The notes beneath the pieces were generated by a model. The model did not search any database, had not been told where the DNA came from, and worked only from the letters and a program-made list of their open reading frames with translations. A program made the position numbers and the translations under genes. Of a DNA stretch of 64,000 nt, positions 28,219 through 36,989 are shown one piece after another (within the stretch, counting starts at the first letter, position 1; each line of letters opens with the position of its first letter). This DNA is from Lysinibacillus sphaericus OT4b.31. GTDB lineage: Bacteria; Bacillota; Bacilli; Bacillales_A; Planococcaceae. The stretch lies in NCBI RefSeq assembly GCF_000392615.1, contig NZ_KB933398.1:628391-692390 (forward strand). Direction: 5' to 3'.

Positions 28219-28266
28219 GACTGAAGACAAACTCTGTTTTTTGAGTTTGTCTTCAGTCTTTTTTCT
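28219..28266 (+). terminator. Second tandem terminator
   Basis: GACTGAAGACAAACTC and GAGTTTGTCTTCAGTC form a perfect 16-base stem followed by TTTTTTC. Two strong terminators in a row insulate the operon from the IS1182 remnant and the convergent kinase gene. Confidence 0.9.
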
Positions 28267-28284
28267 TTTCAAATAGAAGTATCT

Positions 28285-28832
28285 ATATGAAGCCGTTGAT
28301 TTCTGCTACGGCAGACGCTTTTCGCGGGCATGGCTTCAGTGTCCTCGTCGCTACGCTTCTGCGGGGCCTTCAGCTCATGCTATTCCCGCAGAAGTCGCCG
28401 CCAGCGCTCCAATCAACTAGTGGACGTCTATCAGTGAAAATTATGAACGTCGCTTTCAAAACTCAGCTATATTTGAACAGATTTTCTATCGCATCTTAAA
28501 AGAAATTACGGATTAAGGATTATGAGTCCTGACCATGTCTTTATTGATTCGACACATGTGAAAGTGGGTGCAAACAAGCTTAAATTTGAAAAGAAAATCG
28601 TGCGCAAGGAAACGCGTGCATATGAGGCAAAACGTCAAGAAGAGCTGAATCAAGAGCGAGTGGACCCATGGAAAATTGAACGTGTATTTGCTACCTTGAA
28701 TTTGAAGAAGCTAGCTAATTGGATAGTAGAAAATAGTTGATCGTAGCGTACTACTGTCGTTAATAGGGGCTATTATATTTCTGATAAAATTTCAAAAGGT
28801 ATTCGGAATGTGATTATTCCGAATACCTTTTG
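28285..28832 (+). mobile_element. Decayed IS1182-type element, copy B
   Basis: It begins with the GC-rich unit (28285-28431). Then comes transposase code YERRFQNSAIFEQIFYRILKE (in pieces), a stop and a frameshift, then MSPDHVFIDSTHVKVGANKLK up to 28738. It ends with the shared tail CTACTGTCGTTAATAGGGGC and the hairpin CAAAAGGTATTCGG...CCGAATACCTTTTG (28793-28832). Copies A and C share these ends. Confidence 0.8.
28437..28740 (+). pseudogene. IS1182 transposase pseudogene (frameshift, stop, internal deletions)
   Basis: The code reads NYERRFQNSAIFEQIFYRIL, then a TAA within EITD*GL, then a frameshift into DHVFIDSTHVK, the catalytic-domain start of IS1182 transposases. It jumps from NQERVD to KIERVFA and again to TLNLKKLANW, so some 250 residues are missing. 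The N-terminus is missing too. It cannot be active. Confidence 0.85.
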
Positions 28833-28906
28833 TGTGAATGTAAAGTGCACCAGCAACATCCAAGCTCTGTGCATAAGTGTTAGTGAAAGCATTGGCACGT
28901 ATGTTT

Positions 28907-30307
28907 TTACTGCGTTTTTGCATCTTGGACAGTTTCTTTTAATTGAATGTTAACCGTTGTCCCTTTTTGTTCTTCGGAAGTAATGGTCACGGATCCTCCA
29001 TGAGCTTCTATAATATCACGCGCAATAGCAGTACCTAGCCCAGTACCATGTGTTTGTTCAGTATTTGTGCCACGATAGTAGCGTTCAAAAATATGGGCAA
29101 GATCTTCAGCGGAAATACCATGGCCATCGTCAGAAATTATAATTGAATTGTCTTCGACAAGGACATGTACAGTTACATCTGGCGGATTGTGGAGCAATGC
29201 ATTGTGTAAAAAATTCACAATAGCCCGACGCATAAAGTGTATGTCAATACTGTGCTCGATTATGTCAGTGCTGGCATCAAAATCGATTTTGGCCAGCTCG
29301 TACTGCGGCATATTGAGTGTATCAATAATGATTTCACGTATAAACTGAACTATGTTAACCTCGGTCAAAGAGAGCGGTAACTGCTGATGTCTTAGTCGCA
29401 TCGTTAAGTTTAAATCATCGAGTAAATCTTGCATATGCAATGACTGTTTTTCTATAATGCGTACGTATTCGATCTGCTCGTTGGGCGTTAATCTCCCATC
29501 ATTTAATAGCTCGGCATAACCCCGAATGGAAGCAAGTGGTGTTTTCATATCGTGTGAGACATTACTAATCCATTCCTCCCGCATTATCTCCAACTGTTTG
29601 CGCTCCTGCTCATGTGCAGCCAGCTCACTCGACACCTCATTTAAATTTTCAAAAACAGGCTGATAGACACCCTTCGGCATTTTAATGGGCATATGCTTGT
29701 GATTTTTTAAATGTTGAATGCGTTCAATCATGGCATAGAGAGGCTTAGTTAAAGCGCGGCCGAATAGCCAGCCAACGAGAGTCGCCACAAGTAAATCAGC
29801 CAAGACGATAAGTAGCCCGTATTTTCCGATAAGTTGTAAAGTCGACTCTCCAGAAAAGTGAGCAACATACCTTGAAACGCCGCTACCTTTAATACCAATT
29901 AAATAGTTGATATCGCTTTTACTTTTACTTCCTACATAAACTGTTGTGTCAATATCGTATTCCTTATATTTGTAAACTTGAATTAAATCCACAGGTGCAT
30001 AATGAGAAAGAGCATTTTCAGGGGCGAAATGTGAAGCAATGACTTGGCCATTTGGATCAAGCAATTGTATCCATGCATTTCGTTGATGCAACTGTTGTAG
30101 CCCTTCTTTGTCGATATTACCACTTTCATCAATATACTGTTGGAATGCACGGACAAAGGTTTCGTCTGTAGCTGCAGTTGTACTATCAAATTTACTTGCC
30201 TGCTGATAGATAATGAGGCCAATCAGAATGGCAGTATTAACAAAAATAACGATGATGACAATGGATATCACTGAAAATAGAAAGCGAGCTGTTAGTCGCC
30301 ACTTCAT
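28907..30307 (-). CDS. Sensor histidine kinase
   Basis: A 466-residue membrane kinase. Helix 1 (about residues 8-33) and helix 2 (about 163-185) flank an external sensor domain of about 130 residues. The dimerisation box SNVSHDMKTPLASIRGYAELL carries the phosphorylated His. N box NFLHNALLHNPP, then DDGHGIS and GTGLGTAIARDIIEAHGG form the ATP-binding domain. The large sensor domain differs from the short BceS-type kinases usual beside BceAB exporters. It overlaps the response regulator by 4 bases. It is convergent with the ABC exporter operon, so a functional link is possible but unproven. Confidence 0.92.
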   Translation of the reverse strand: MKWRLTARFLFSVISIVIIVIFVNTAILIGLIIYQQASKFDSTTAATDETFVRAFQQYIDESGNIDKEGLQQLHQRNAWIQLLDPNGQVIASHFAPENALSHYAPVDLIQVYKYKEYDIDTTVYVGSKSKSDINYLIGIKGSGVSRYVAHFSGESTLQLIGKYGLLIVLADLLVATLVGWLFGRALTKPLYAMIERIQHLKNHKHMPIKMPKGVYQPVFENLNEVSSELAAHEQERKQLEIMREEWISNVSHDMKTPLASIRGYAELLNDGRLTPNEQIEYVRIIEKQSLHMQDLLDDLNLTMRLRHQQLPLSLTEVNIVQFIREIIIDTLNMPQYELAKIDFDASTDIIEHSIDIHFMRRAIVNFLHNALLHNPPDVTVHVLVEDNSIIISDDGHGISAEDLAHIFERYYRGTNTEQTHGTGLGTAIARDIIEAHGGSVTITSEEQKGTTVNIQLKETVQDAKTQ

Positions 30308-31026
30308 GTTTGCGCCACTTTCGGAATAATAAACTTATAGCCGAGTCCTTTGACGGTTGTGATGAAAACAGGTTTCGATGCATCGCTTTCAATTTTCTCA
30401 CGGAGTCTTCGAATGTGCACCATGACAGTGTTGTCAGAGCCAAAGAAATCCTCCCCCCATACACGCTCAAACAGTGTTTCCTTGCTTAAAATGCGATTTG
30501 GATTGTGCAGAAAGCAGGCCATTAAACCAATTTCTTTAGCGGTAAGTTCTAGTAAAGTACCGTCCTTATGTACTTCCGTCTCATCACCATTTAGCAGAAA
30601 GGGTCCAACCTGTAAGGCTTGCAATGTAGTAGTTGCCGGAGCATCCTGTGTCTGGTAGCCAGCTCTGCGTAGCTGTGCCTTTACACGGTAGGCTACCTCC
30701 TTTGGGCTAAAGGGCTTTGTAATATAATCATCGCCCCCAATGGCAAGGCCTAAAATTTTATCTATTTCCTCTGTTTTAGCAGACATGAAAAGCACAGGTA
30801 CATGTGATATTTCTCGAATACGTCGACATAAATCGTACCCTTCACCGTCTGGTAGCATCACGTCGAGTAACACGATATTTGGGGAATTCTGTTGAAAACT
30901 CGTCCAGGCTTCGGTAATTGAGCCAGCTGTATGGATGTGCTTGAAGCCCTCTTTTTGGAGACTCATCTTTAGTAGATTTGCTAAATCTGCCTCATCATCC
31001 ACGACTAAAATAATTGGTTCCTGCAT
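30304..31026 (-). CDS. OmpR-family response regulator
   Basis: A 240-residue two-domain regulator. The receiver has the acidic pair in VVDDEADL, the phospho-acceptor Asp in VLLDVMLPDGEG and the Lys of FMSAKTEE. The C-terminal winged helix is seen in LTAKEIGLMACFLHNPNRIL and VMVHIRRLREKIE. ATG 31026 is preferred, with AAAGGG about 10 bases upstream; the frame is open to 31065 without a site. First gene of the pair with the kinase. Confidence 0.92.
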   Translation of the reverse strand: MQEPIILVVDDEADLANLLKMSLQKEGFKHIHTAGSITEAWTSFQQNSPNIVLLDVMLPDGEGYDLCRRIREISHVPVLFMSAKTEEIDKILGLAIGGDDYITKPFSPKEVAYRVKAQLRRAGYQTQDAPATTTLQALQVGPFLLNGDETEVHKDGTLLELTAKEIGLMACFLHNPNRILSKETLFERVWGEDFFGSDNTVMVHIRRLREKIESDASKPVFITTVKGLGYKFIIPKVAQT

Positions 31027-31278
31027 GCTTTCATACGCCCTTTCGTTTTTATAATTGATGTTCATATCCTATAGAACATAAAGAATAGCGCATAGCTTGA
31101 ATTTTTGGAAGTAGCTAGCACATTTATTTATTATGAGCTTTATTATAAATGAAACTTGTTAGGAAGACGAAATGTGGTGGCATGTACACGGGTACTAAAA
31201 ATAAATGAGAGTTTTAGCCAGTGAGCTTCGATATAGTTAGTGAAAAAGGATTTGAACAAAAATAAAGGAGGCGAGGAT

Positions 31279-31842
31279 ATGAAGTGTAATGCTAAAAATT
31301 TTATTCGTCGTTTACAAAATCAAAAGGAAGATGCCCTTGAATACGTTATTGAACATTATTCAGGTTTTGTGCACGCTATTGCCTTTAAAGTGTTGGCTGA
31401 CATTAGTAAAGATGCTGTCGAGGACTGTGTGAATGATGTGTTTTTAGCAGTTTGGCAAAATGCACAGCACTTTAAAGGGGAGCCGATCGATTTCAAAAAA
31501 TGGATGGGAATGCTGACAAAATATAAAGCCATTGACGTATTTCGCAAGCTGGAAAAACAGCAAGCACGTGAGCATAATGACAAGGAACTTGCTCAAAAAC
31601 CAGATTTAGGAGACGTGCAAGAGGAACTTGTGAAAAAAGAGCAAAGAAACGAATTACTGTTGGCAATTAGTCATTTAGAAAGTATCGATCGAGATATTTT
31701 TATGATGAAATACTATTTACACTTATCCACTATGGAGATTGCAGAGGCCTTGCATTTATCGAAGGCAGCTGTTGAAAATCGACTTTACCGTGGGAAGAAA
31801 AAGTTAGCGAAGACAGTTCAGCTTAAGGAGGCGTTAACATGA
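31279..31842 (+). CDS. ECF-type RNA polymerase sigma factor
   Basis: A 187-residue sigma-70 family protein with region 2 (about residues 22-90, AVEDCVNDVFLAVWQNAQHF) and region 4 (about 125-180, IDRDIFMMKYYLHLSTMEIA, then LHLSKAAVENRLYRGKKKL). No regions 1 or 3, as in extracytoplasmic-function sigmas. AAAGGAGGCGAGGAT precedes the ATG at 31279; a GTG at 31240 in the same frame has no site. The next gene overlaps its stop by 4 bases and codes a membrane protein, the usual sigma/anti-sigma layout. Stimulus unknown. Confidence 0.88.
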   Translation: MKCNAKNFIRRLQNQKEDALEYVIEHYSGFVHAIAFKVLADISKDAVEDCVNDVFLAVWQNAQHFKGEPIDFKKWMGMLTKYKAIDVFRKLEKQQAREHNDKELAQKPDLGDVQEELVKKEQRNELLLAISHLESIDRDIFMMKYYLHLSTMEIAEALHLSKAAVENRLYRGKKKLAKTVQLKEALT

Positions 31843-32882
31843 CGACGAAAAACCATAAAGATTGGTTAGATCTAGACGTGGACTCAATTGAACCGATGGA
31901 ATTATCTCCAACGCAGAAGGTGCAGCTAAAACAAATTATTTTAAACAATAACACGAAAAAGCGTACAGCGAAATGGTTGCGCAATTTAGCGGCAGCGGCA
32001 ATTATAGGTGTGAGTGCTGTGACAACTATAAATTTTACTTTTCCAACACTTGCCACGCAAATTCCATTTATGAAAAATATCGTTAGCTACTTTGATAATA
32101 ACCATACAATGTTTGAGAATTTTGAGAACTACGCGACGGAAATTGGACAAGTGCAAACGAGTAACGGCATATCAATGATGATTGAAAGTGCTGTGTATGA
32201 TGGGACGTCAGTTACGATTTCCTATGCGCTTGAAACAGAGATTGATTTAGGGCCAAATCCACGTTTTAGCATGCATGGATTAGATATAAAAAATTCGAAA
32301 GGTATTGGCGCTCACGGCACTATTCAAAAGGTGAGTGATACGAATTATGTTGGACTCGAAAAAATAACACCACATTTTGATAAGGAAGTGCCGGATGAAA
32401 TTGAAATACTGTGGAGGCCTCAAGTTTTTACTGATAGGAGTAAAAAAGGAGATGTAACAGAAGTGAAGGGGGACTGGGCTTTCCAATTTAAAGTGCCAAA
32501 ACTTGTAGAGGACTTACAGCTAGTAAATGAAACCGTTACAAATCATGGTGTTACAGCTCGATTTACAGCACTTGCAAAAAATGATTTGTCGACAGTCATT
32601 CATTACGAGCATAATGTTGAGCCAGAGATAGTAAAGAAATGGCCGTATATTGATATTCAATTTGAAGAAATACGTGATAATCTAGGCAACATTTATATAG
32701 TCGATTCAAATGGTAGTCAAAGCTCTGATTATGGTATTTATACGAAGTCGAGTGGCACTGTACAAGCGATCGACCCTGCAGCAACATCCATTACAATTGT
32801 GCCGGAAATCTACTTCTCTTTAGGCTCAGGAAAAGGTTTGGAGGGAAAAAAAATGGACCCTGTGACAATCCATTTACAATAA
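31839..32882 (+). CDS. DUF4179-type membrane protein, probable anti-sigma partner
   Basis: A 347-residue protein. The first 45 residues are cytoplasmic, with one membrane helix (about residues 48-68, NLAAAAIIGVSAVTTINF). The remaining 280 residues should be external beta-rich domains (DUF4179, then DUF5643-like). Proteins of this layout lie next to ECF-like sigma genes in Bacillales and probably hold the sigma at the membrane. The N-terminal part lacks a classic zinc anti-sigma motif, so inhibition is inferred from layout. ATGA overlap with the sigma gene indicates coupled translation. A terminator follows. Confidence 0.75.
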   Translation: MTTKNHKDWLDLDVDSIEPMELSPTQKVQLKQIILNNNTKKRTAKWLRNLAAAAIIGVSAVTTINFTFPTLATQIPFMKNIVSYFDNNHTMFENFENYATEIGQVQTSNGISMMIESAVYDGTSVTISYALETEIDLGPNPRFSMHGLDIKNSKGIGAHGTIQKVSDTNYVGLEKITPHFDKEVPDEIEILWRPQVFTDRSKKGDVTEVKGDWAFQFKVPKLVEDLQLVNETVTNHGVTARFTALAKNDLSTVIHYEHNVEPEIVKKWPYIDIQFEEIRDNLGNIYIVDSNGSQSSDYGIYTKSSGTVQAIDPAATSITIVPEIYFSLGSGKGLEGKKMDPVTIHLQ

Positions 32883-32890
32883 TCTAATTT

Positions 32891-32927
32891 TAGGTCATTT
32901 GTGTATAAACGTACACAAAGACCTTTA
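32891..32927 (+). terminator. Rho-independent terminator after the sigma/anti-sigma operon
   Basis: AGGTC and TTTGTGTA face TACACAAA and GACCT with a one-base bulge, followed by TTATTT. Confidence 0.75.
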
Positions 32928-32992
32928 TTTATATGAAACTTTCCAGGGAGCCCAAGCGTAGTAATAGTAATAACAATCCAGGAGGAATGACG

Positions 32993-33607
32993 ATGTTCAA
33001 AAAAATAGCAGCAGAAGCACTAGGGCTTTCAGATATTGGGGTAGTCGTATCTCATGAAGATTTTGACAAAACAGATGCAGATGATTTTATTCTGCATGAA
33101 ATTGACGAGAAAATCTATTTTTTAATTAAGACAAAAGCAGATGAATATTGCTTTACAAACCGTGCCCTCATCCATGTAGATGGTGAAAATGCGATGAGTA
33201 AAAAGCGCTTATTGCGTCGCTATGACTATTCAATGTTTAAAATTAGTGAGGTTTTACTCGAAACAGCAGGAACTATTGATCTCGATGTCGAAATTAAGTT
33301 TACAATCGGCAATAATACACTTTCAATTGACATTCATAAGCGTTTTATTGACGAAATTAAGGATTTGTATAAGGCGTTACATGCCATTAGTTACGAGCAA
33401 AAGCAAGATGCATACAAGTTTAGTGTAGCTGAGCAGAGCCTTACTATTGCCTCAGCATCAATGGGACGCATTGGTAATGATAATATATCACCAGCTTCGT
33501 CATTCAAAGAAATTACAAGCTTCGCAAGTAAATGGATGATAGACCATAAAGAAAAGTATGTTAAGGAAGACTTCTCACATATTTTTGATTTGTACATTAA
33601 TAAATAA
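32993..33607 (+). CDS. YvbH-like PH-domain protein
   Basis: A 204-residue cytoplasmic protein with a bacterial PH-like domain in the first 125 residues (EKIYFLIKTKADEYCFTNRA is the family core) and a C-terminal YvbH-type oligomerisation extension. It closely resembles what I recall of B. subtilis YvbH in length and motif order. Function unknown. GGAGG at 32981-32985 is 7 bases before ATG 32993; the in-frame ATG 32987 is too close and the longer frame from 32933 runs through the terminator region. Confidence 0.82.
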   Translation: MFKKIAAEALGLSDIGVVVSHEDFDKTDADDFILHEIDEKIYFLIKTKADEYCFTNRALIHVDGENAMSKKRLLRRYDYSMFKISEVLLETAGTIDLDVEIKFTIGNNTLSIDIHKRFIDEIKDLYKALHAISYEQKQDAYKFSVAEQSLTIASASMGRIGNDNISPASSFKEITSFASKWMIDHKEKYVKEDFSHIFDLYINK

Positions 33608-33711
33608 TGATTATAGCTCTCTGCTCGTTTAAGTAGAGAGCTCTCTTTTACCCTTATTCAGGGAGTAAATGACTACATATAAAAATTTTTGGAATTGGAG
33701 AGTGGTTAATC

Positions 33712-35073
33712 ATGATAACCGAATTGCAAGTACATGAGAAAATGAAACAATCGGAAAATGAGGATATGGTACAGCAAGTGCAAGCTGTCGAAACATTATT
33801 TGTCAATGAGTTCATCGACGGTATTTTAGATCCGCAACAAAAAATGCTTGGCCCAGTAAAGAATGGGGGTACAATCATTGCAAATACAACCCCAGGATGT
33901 TGGGGACCAATGCTGACCCCTACGATTCGTGGAGGACACGAAGTAACGAAGCCTGTTTTTGTAGAAGGTGCTGAGGTGGGCGATGCCATCGTGATTACAA
34001 TTAAATCAATTCAGGTAACGTCTCTTGCAACGGCTTCGGGGCATGATGAGGCAATCATCGATCGTTTTATTGGCGATCCTTTCGTGTCAGTAAAATGTCC
34101 AGGTTGTGGTAAGCTCCACCCAAGTACTGTAGTAAGAGGTGTTGGTCCACAGGCAATTCGTTGTTCAACCTGTGATACAGAAACCGCACCATTTAAAATG
34201 ACCAATGGTTATACAATGGCACTAGATCAAAAGGGCAATATCGGTGTGACAGTTGGTCGAGAAGGCGCTCGTCGTATTGCACTCGATGCTAAAAACTATA
34301 TGCGGACACCTGAAAATTCTGTGCAAAATCCAGTGGTAGCTTTGGCGCCAAGTGATTTAGTAGGTGTTATGGCAAGAATGCGTCCGTTTTTAGGGCAGCT
34401 TGGAACAACACCTTCGAAGGCGATGCCGGACTCACATAATGCTGGCGATTTTGGGACGTTCTTAATTGGTGCGCCGCATGAATATGCATTTACACAGGCT
34501 GAACTAGATACACATCGAACAGATGGGCATATGGATATTAGCCGCGTACGCGAGGGAGCGACAATTATTTGTCCTGTAAAGGTACCTGGTGGCGGTGTGT
34601 ATATTGGTGATATGCATGCGATGCAGGGTGATGGAGAAATTGCTGGGCATACAACAGATGTAGCAGGCATTGTTCAGCTTCAGGTGAATGTTTTGAAGAA
34701 AGTGACATTAGAAGGTCCAATTATCTTACCGAACGAAGAAGATTTGCCATACACAGCGAAGCCTTTTACAAAAGAAGAAAAGCGACGAGCCCGTGAACTA
34801 GCAGAGGAATTCGGTGTCAAACAGGTGGAGGAAGCTTTCCCTGTAGCAGTTGTAGGATCAGGAACAACATTAAATGAGGCAACAGATAATGCAATTAGCC
34901 GGGCTGCACGGTTATTCGAGATGAGCGAGCCGGAGGTCATGAATCGTGCGACGATTACAGGATCTATTGAAATCGGTCGTCATCCTGGCGTAGTAACGGC
35001 AACCTTCCAAGTGCCGAAAACGGTGCTGAAGAAAGCGCGAATTTTTAAACCAGTGAAAAAACAATATGATTAA
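33712..35073 (+). CDS. Acetamidase/formamidase family protein with zinc-ribbon insert
   Basis: A 453-residue enzyme of the FmdA/AmdA family, which hydrolyses short amides to ammonia and the acid. Family segments are GPVKNGGTIIANTTPGCWGP and VPGGGVYIGDMHAMQGDGEI, the latter holding the metal-site histidine. Near residues 125-160 there is a four-cysteine insert (CPGCGK ... CSTC), a likely zinc ribbon. The ATG is about 10 bases after GGAGAG. The gene is monocistronic; the actual amide is not known. Confidence 0.85.
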   Translation: MITELQVHEKMKQSENEDMVQQVQAVETLFVNEFIDGILDPQQKMLGPVKNGGTIIANTTPGCWGPMLTPTIRGGHEVTKPVFVEGAEVGDAIVITIKSIQVTSLATASGHDEAIIDRFIGDPFVSVKCPGCGKLHPSTVVRGVGPQAIRCSTCDTETAPFKMTNGYTMALDQKGNIGVTVGREGARRIALDAKNYMRTPENSVQNPVVALAPSDLVGVMARMRPFLGQLGTTPSKAMPDSHNAGDFGTFLIGAPHEYAFTQAELDTHRTDGHMDISRVREGATIICPVKVPGGGVYIGDMHAMQGDGEIAGHTTDVAGIVQLQVNVLKKVTLEGPIILPNEEDLPYTAKPFTKEEKRRARELAEEFGVKQVEEAFPVAVVGSGTTLNEATDNAISRAARLFEMSEPEVMNRATITGSIEIGRHPGVVTATFQVPKTVLKKARIFKPVKKQYD

Positions 35074-35078
35074 TACAA

Positions 35079-35107
35079 AGCCTGCCTTTAGTGGTAGGCT
35101 TTTTTCT
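35079..35107 (+). terminator. Rho-independent terminator after the acetamidase gene
   Basis: AGCCTGCC pairs with GGTAGGCT (one G-T pair) over a short loop, then seven T. Confidence 0.88.
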
Positions 35108-35130
35108 TTGAAAGTAGAAGTGTAGAATCT

Positions 35131-35795
35131 ATATGAACCCGTTGCTTTGCGCTACGGCGGACGCTTTTCGCAGACTCCTCATCGCTCCGCTCCTGCGAGG
35201 TCTTCAGCTCATGCTATTCCCGCAGAAGTCGCCGCCTGCGCTCCAATCAACTAGTGTGCGTCTATCGGTAAAAATTATGAATGTTACTTTCAAGACTCAG
35301 CTATATTTGAACAGATTTCTATCTCATCTTAAAAGAAATTGCGGATCAAAGATTATGGAGCTCTGACCAAGTCTTTATTGATTTGACACATATGAAAGTG
35401 CATGCGAACAAGCGTAAATTTGAAAAGAAAATCGTCCGTATGAGGCAAAACGCCAAGAAGAGCGGAATCAAGATCGAGTAGACGAAGGAAAGAAACCTTT
35501 TTTCACCAGAGCAGTTTGAAAAAGAAGAAATGCAAGAAATCAAGGTGAGTACGATAGACCGAGAGTCGCTACTATGTAATTGCGTTGGACAGCCTTAAGA
35601 GGGATTAAAATTGTCCATGCATGCGATGCTTACTTTTGCTGCTATGAATTTGAAGAGGCTAGCTAATTGGACATGGCAAAGTCCAAAAATGGAAGAAAAC
35701 TGTTGCTTGTAGCGTACTACTGTCGTTAATAGGGGCTATTTGTAACTAATATTGCAAAAGGTATTCGGCATGTAATCATTGCGAACACCTTTTGC
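35131..35795 (+). mobile_element. Decayed IS1182-type element, copy C
   Basis: It has the GC-rich unit (35131-35265), transposase fragments, the tail CTACTGTCGTTAATAGGGGC and the end hairpin GCAAAAGGTATTCGG...CGAACACCTTTTGC (35754-35795). It is the longest of copies A-C. The right hairpin has drifted (GCGAACACC for CCGAATACC), a sign of age. Confidence 0.8.
35272..35697 (+). pseudogene. IS1182 transposase pseudogene (several frameshifts and deletions)
   Basis: Broken reading frames match the family in order: NYECYFQDSAIFEQISISS (altered), DQVFIDLTHMKVHANKRKFEK, a frameshift, then QEERNQDRVDEGKKPFFTRA, EIKVSTIDRESLLCN, and finally MLTFAAMNLKRLANWTWQSP. All parts between are lost. Not functional. 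Confidence 0.8.
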
Positions 35796-35899
35796 ATGTT
35801 GAACATGGATAAAAAATATAAGCACTGTAAGATATCTCTCGGGTAATTGATAGAGTTGCTCGTATAGTTTAATTTTGTCTAAAATATGACAAATGGAAA

Positions 35900-35927
35900 T
35901 TGAATTCTATTTATTAGCTGATATAAT
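35900..35927 (+). promoter_or_regulatory. Sigma-A-type promoter of the HPP-family gene
   Basis: TTGAAT and TATAAT are separated by 16 bases, about 70 bases before the start codon. Confidence 0.65.
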
Positions 35928-35998
35928 AGGAAATGCTCAGAAAAGATTAAAAAAAGACTATGTTCGACAGAATTATTGTAAATAAAGGATGGCGGGTA

Positions 35999-36553
35999 AT
36001 GGCAGATTTCGTACGTTTGCAGGAAAAAGAAGAAAAAGATCATCGAATAAAAACATACATATCCAAAATGAATGGAGGGGGGCATGCTCCCTCAAGAACA
36101 AATTTTGCTGATGCTGCAACAGGCGCGTTTGGTGGACTAATATGTATTTTTGTATTGCTTTGTTTAACAAACTACACAGGAGCACCATGGTTAATGGCGT
36201 CGCTTGGAGGCAGCTGTGTTCTTGTATTTGTTGTATGGAATGCTCCTCTATCGCAACCACGAAATATTATTGGAGGTCATTTTATATCGGCGGTTATTGG
36301 GTTGTCTATGTATTCTTTGTTAGGCTCAGGTATTATCTCCATTAGCTTGGGGGTGGGGTTAACAATCTTTTGTATGGCATTTTCAGGGGTAATACATCCC
36401 CCAGCTGGAGCAAACCCGATTATAATTATTTTAGGAGGCTACGGCTGGAGCTATTTAGTCATGCCTGTACTAATCGGCGCCCTAATTATTGTGATTTTTG
36501 GATTGCTGATAAATAATTTACGAGACACTCGAAAATATCCAATGTTTTGGTGA
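35999..36553 (+). CDS. HPP family integral membrane protein
   Basis: A 184-residue protein with about four or five helices. The family signature HPP is in VIHPPAGANPIIII, and PWLMASLGGSCVLVFVVWNAPLSQPRN (residues about 60-86) is the other conserved block. HPP proteins have been linked to nitrite transport in plastids and cyanobacteria; the role in Firmicutes is unknown. AAAGGATGG precedes ATG 35999; the open frame upstream to 35960 has no site. A terminator palindrome follows. Confidence 0.82.
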   Translation: MADFVRLQEKEEKDHRIKTYISKMNGGGHAPSRTNFADAATGAFGGLICIFVLLCLTNYTGAPWLMASLGGSCVLVFVVWNAPLSQPRNIIGGHFISAVIGLSMYSLLGSGIISISLGVGLTIFCMAFSGVIHPPAGANPIIIILGGYGWSYLVMPVLIGALIIVIFGLLINNLRDTRKYPMFW

Positions 36554-36624
36554 AATTTTTAAGAGGGAAGTGCGGTTTTGGTGTAGTAAAAAATTTTGCG
36601 CCTGCCACTTCGTTTTCGGTGCAG

Positions 36625-36656
36625 AAAAAAGTGTCTCAGCTGAGACACTTTTTTTG
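36625..36656. terminator. Palindromic terminator after the HPP-family gene
   Basis: AAAAAGTGTCTCAG directly abuts its complement CTGAGACACTTTTTTT. It is a perfect palindrome and works on either strand. Confidence 0.8.
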
Positions 36657-36854
36657 TAACTATTTTTTATGCTGTACGTCTACTGCTAGGAGAATGTGTT
36701 GTTCTCGTTTTCAATTGGGGATGTATAACTTTTTTGAAGTTATACATGTACATAGGCGATGAGCTATTTGTGACGATGCGATTGGGCTACCAACTTATGA
36801 GCGACTGTCCAATGGGCTCATTTGCCTTTTTTTCAATGGGGCCAAGAATGTAAC

Positions 36855-36899
36855 AAGCCATCTAAGGGTGCATACGCATGCTTTTAGATGGTTTTTTTA
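36855..36899 (+). terminator. Second terminator-like hairpin before the 36990 gene
   Basis: AAGCCATCTAA pairs with TTAGATGGTTT over an inner stem (TGCAT facing ATGC), then seven T. With the palindrome at 36625 it isolates the next gene; 36657-36854 holds nothing I recognise. Confidence 0.75.
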
Positions 36900-36989
36900 T
36901 GTTATTTTATTGATTTTGAACAAATGCTTGTGCACTTTTGTTTGGCATATCAAATATTTTTTAGCATATGTTGGATAGGATTTGTTATA

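Noticed and set aside
28285..28500. Short protein genes across the GC-rich units (peptides with LLRGLQLMLFPQKSPPALQS)
   Set aside because: The same peptide appears at every repeat copy because the repeat is open in one frame. There is no ribosome binding site, and the frame runs into transposase scraps in other frames.
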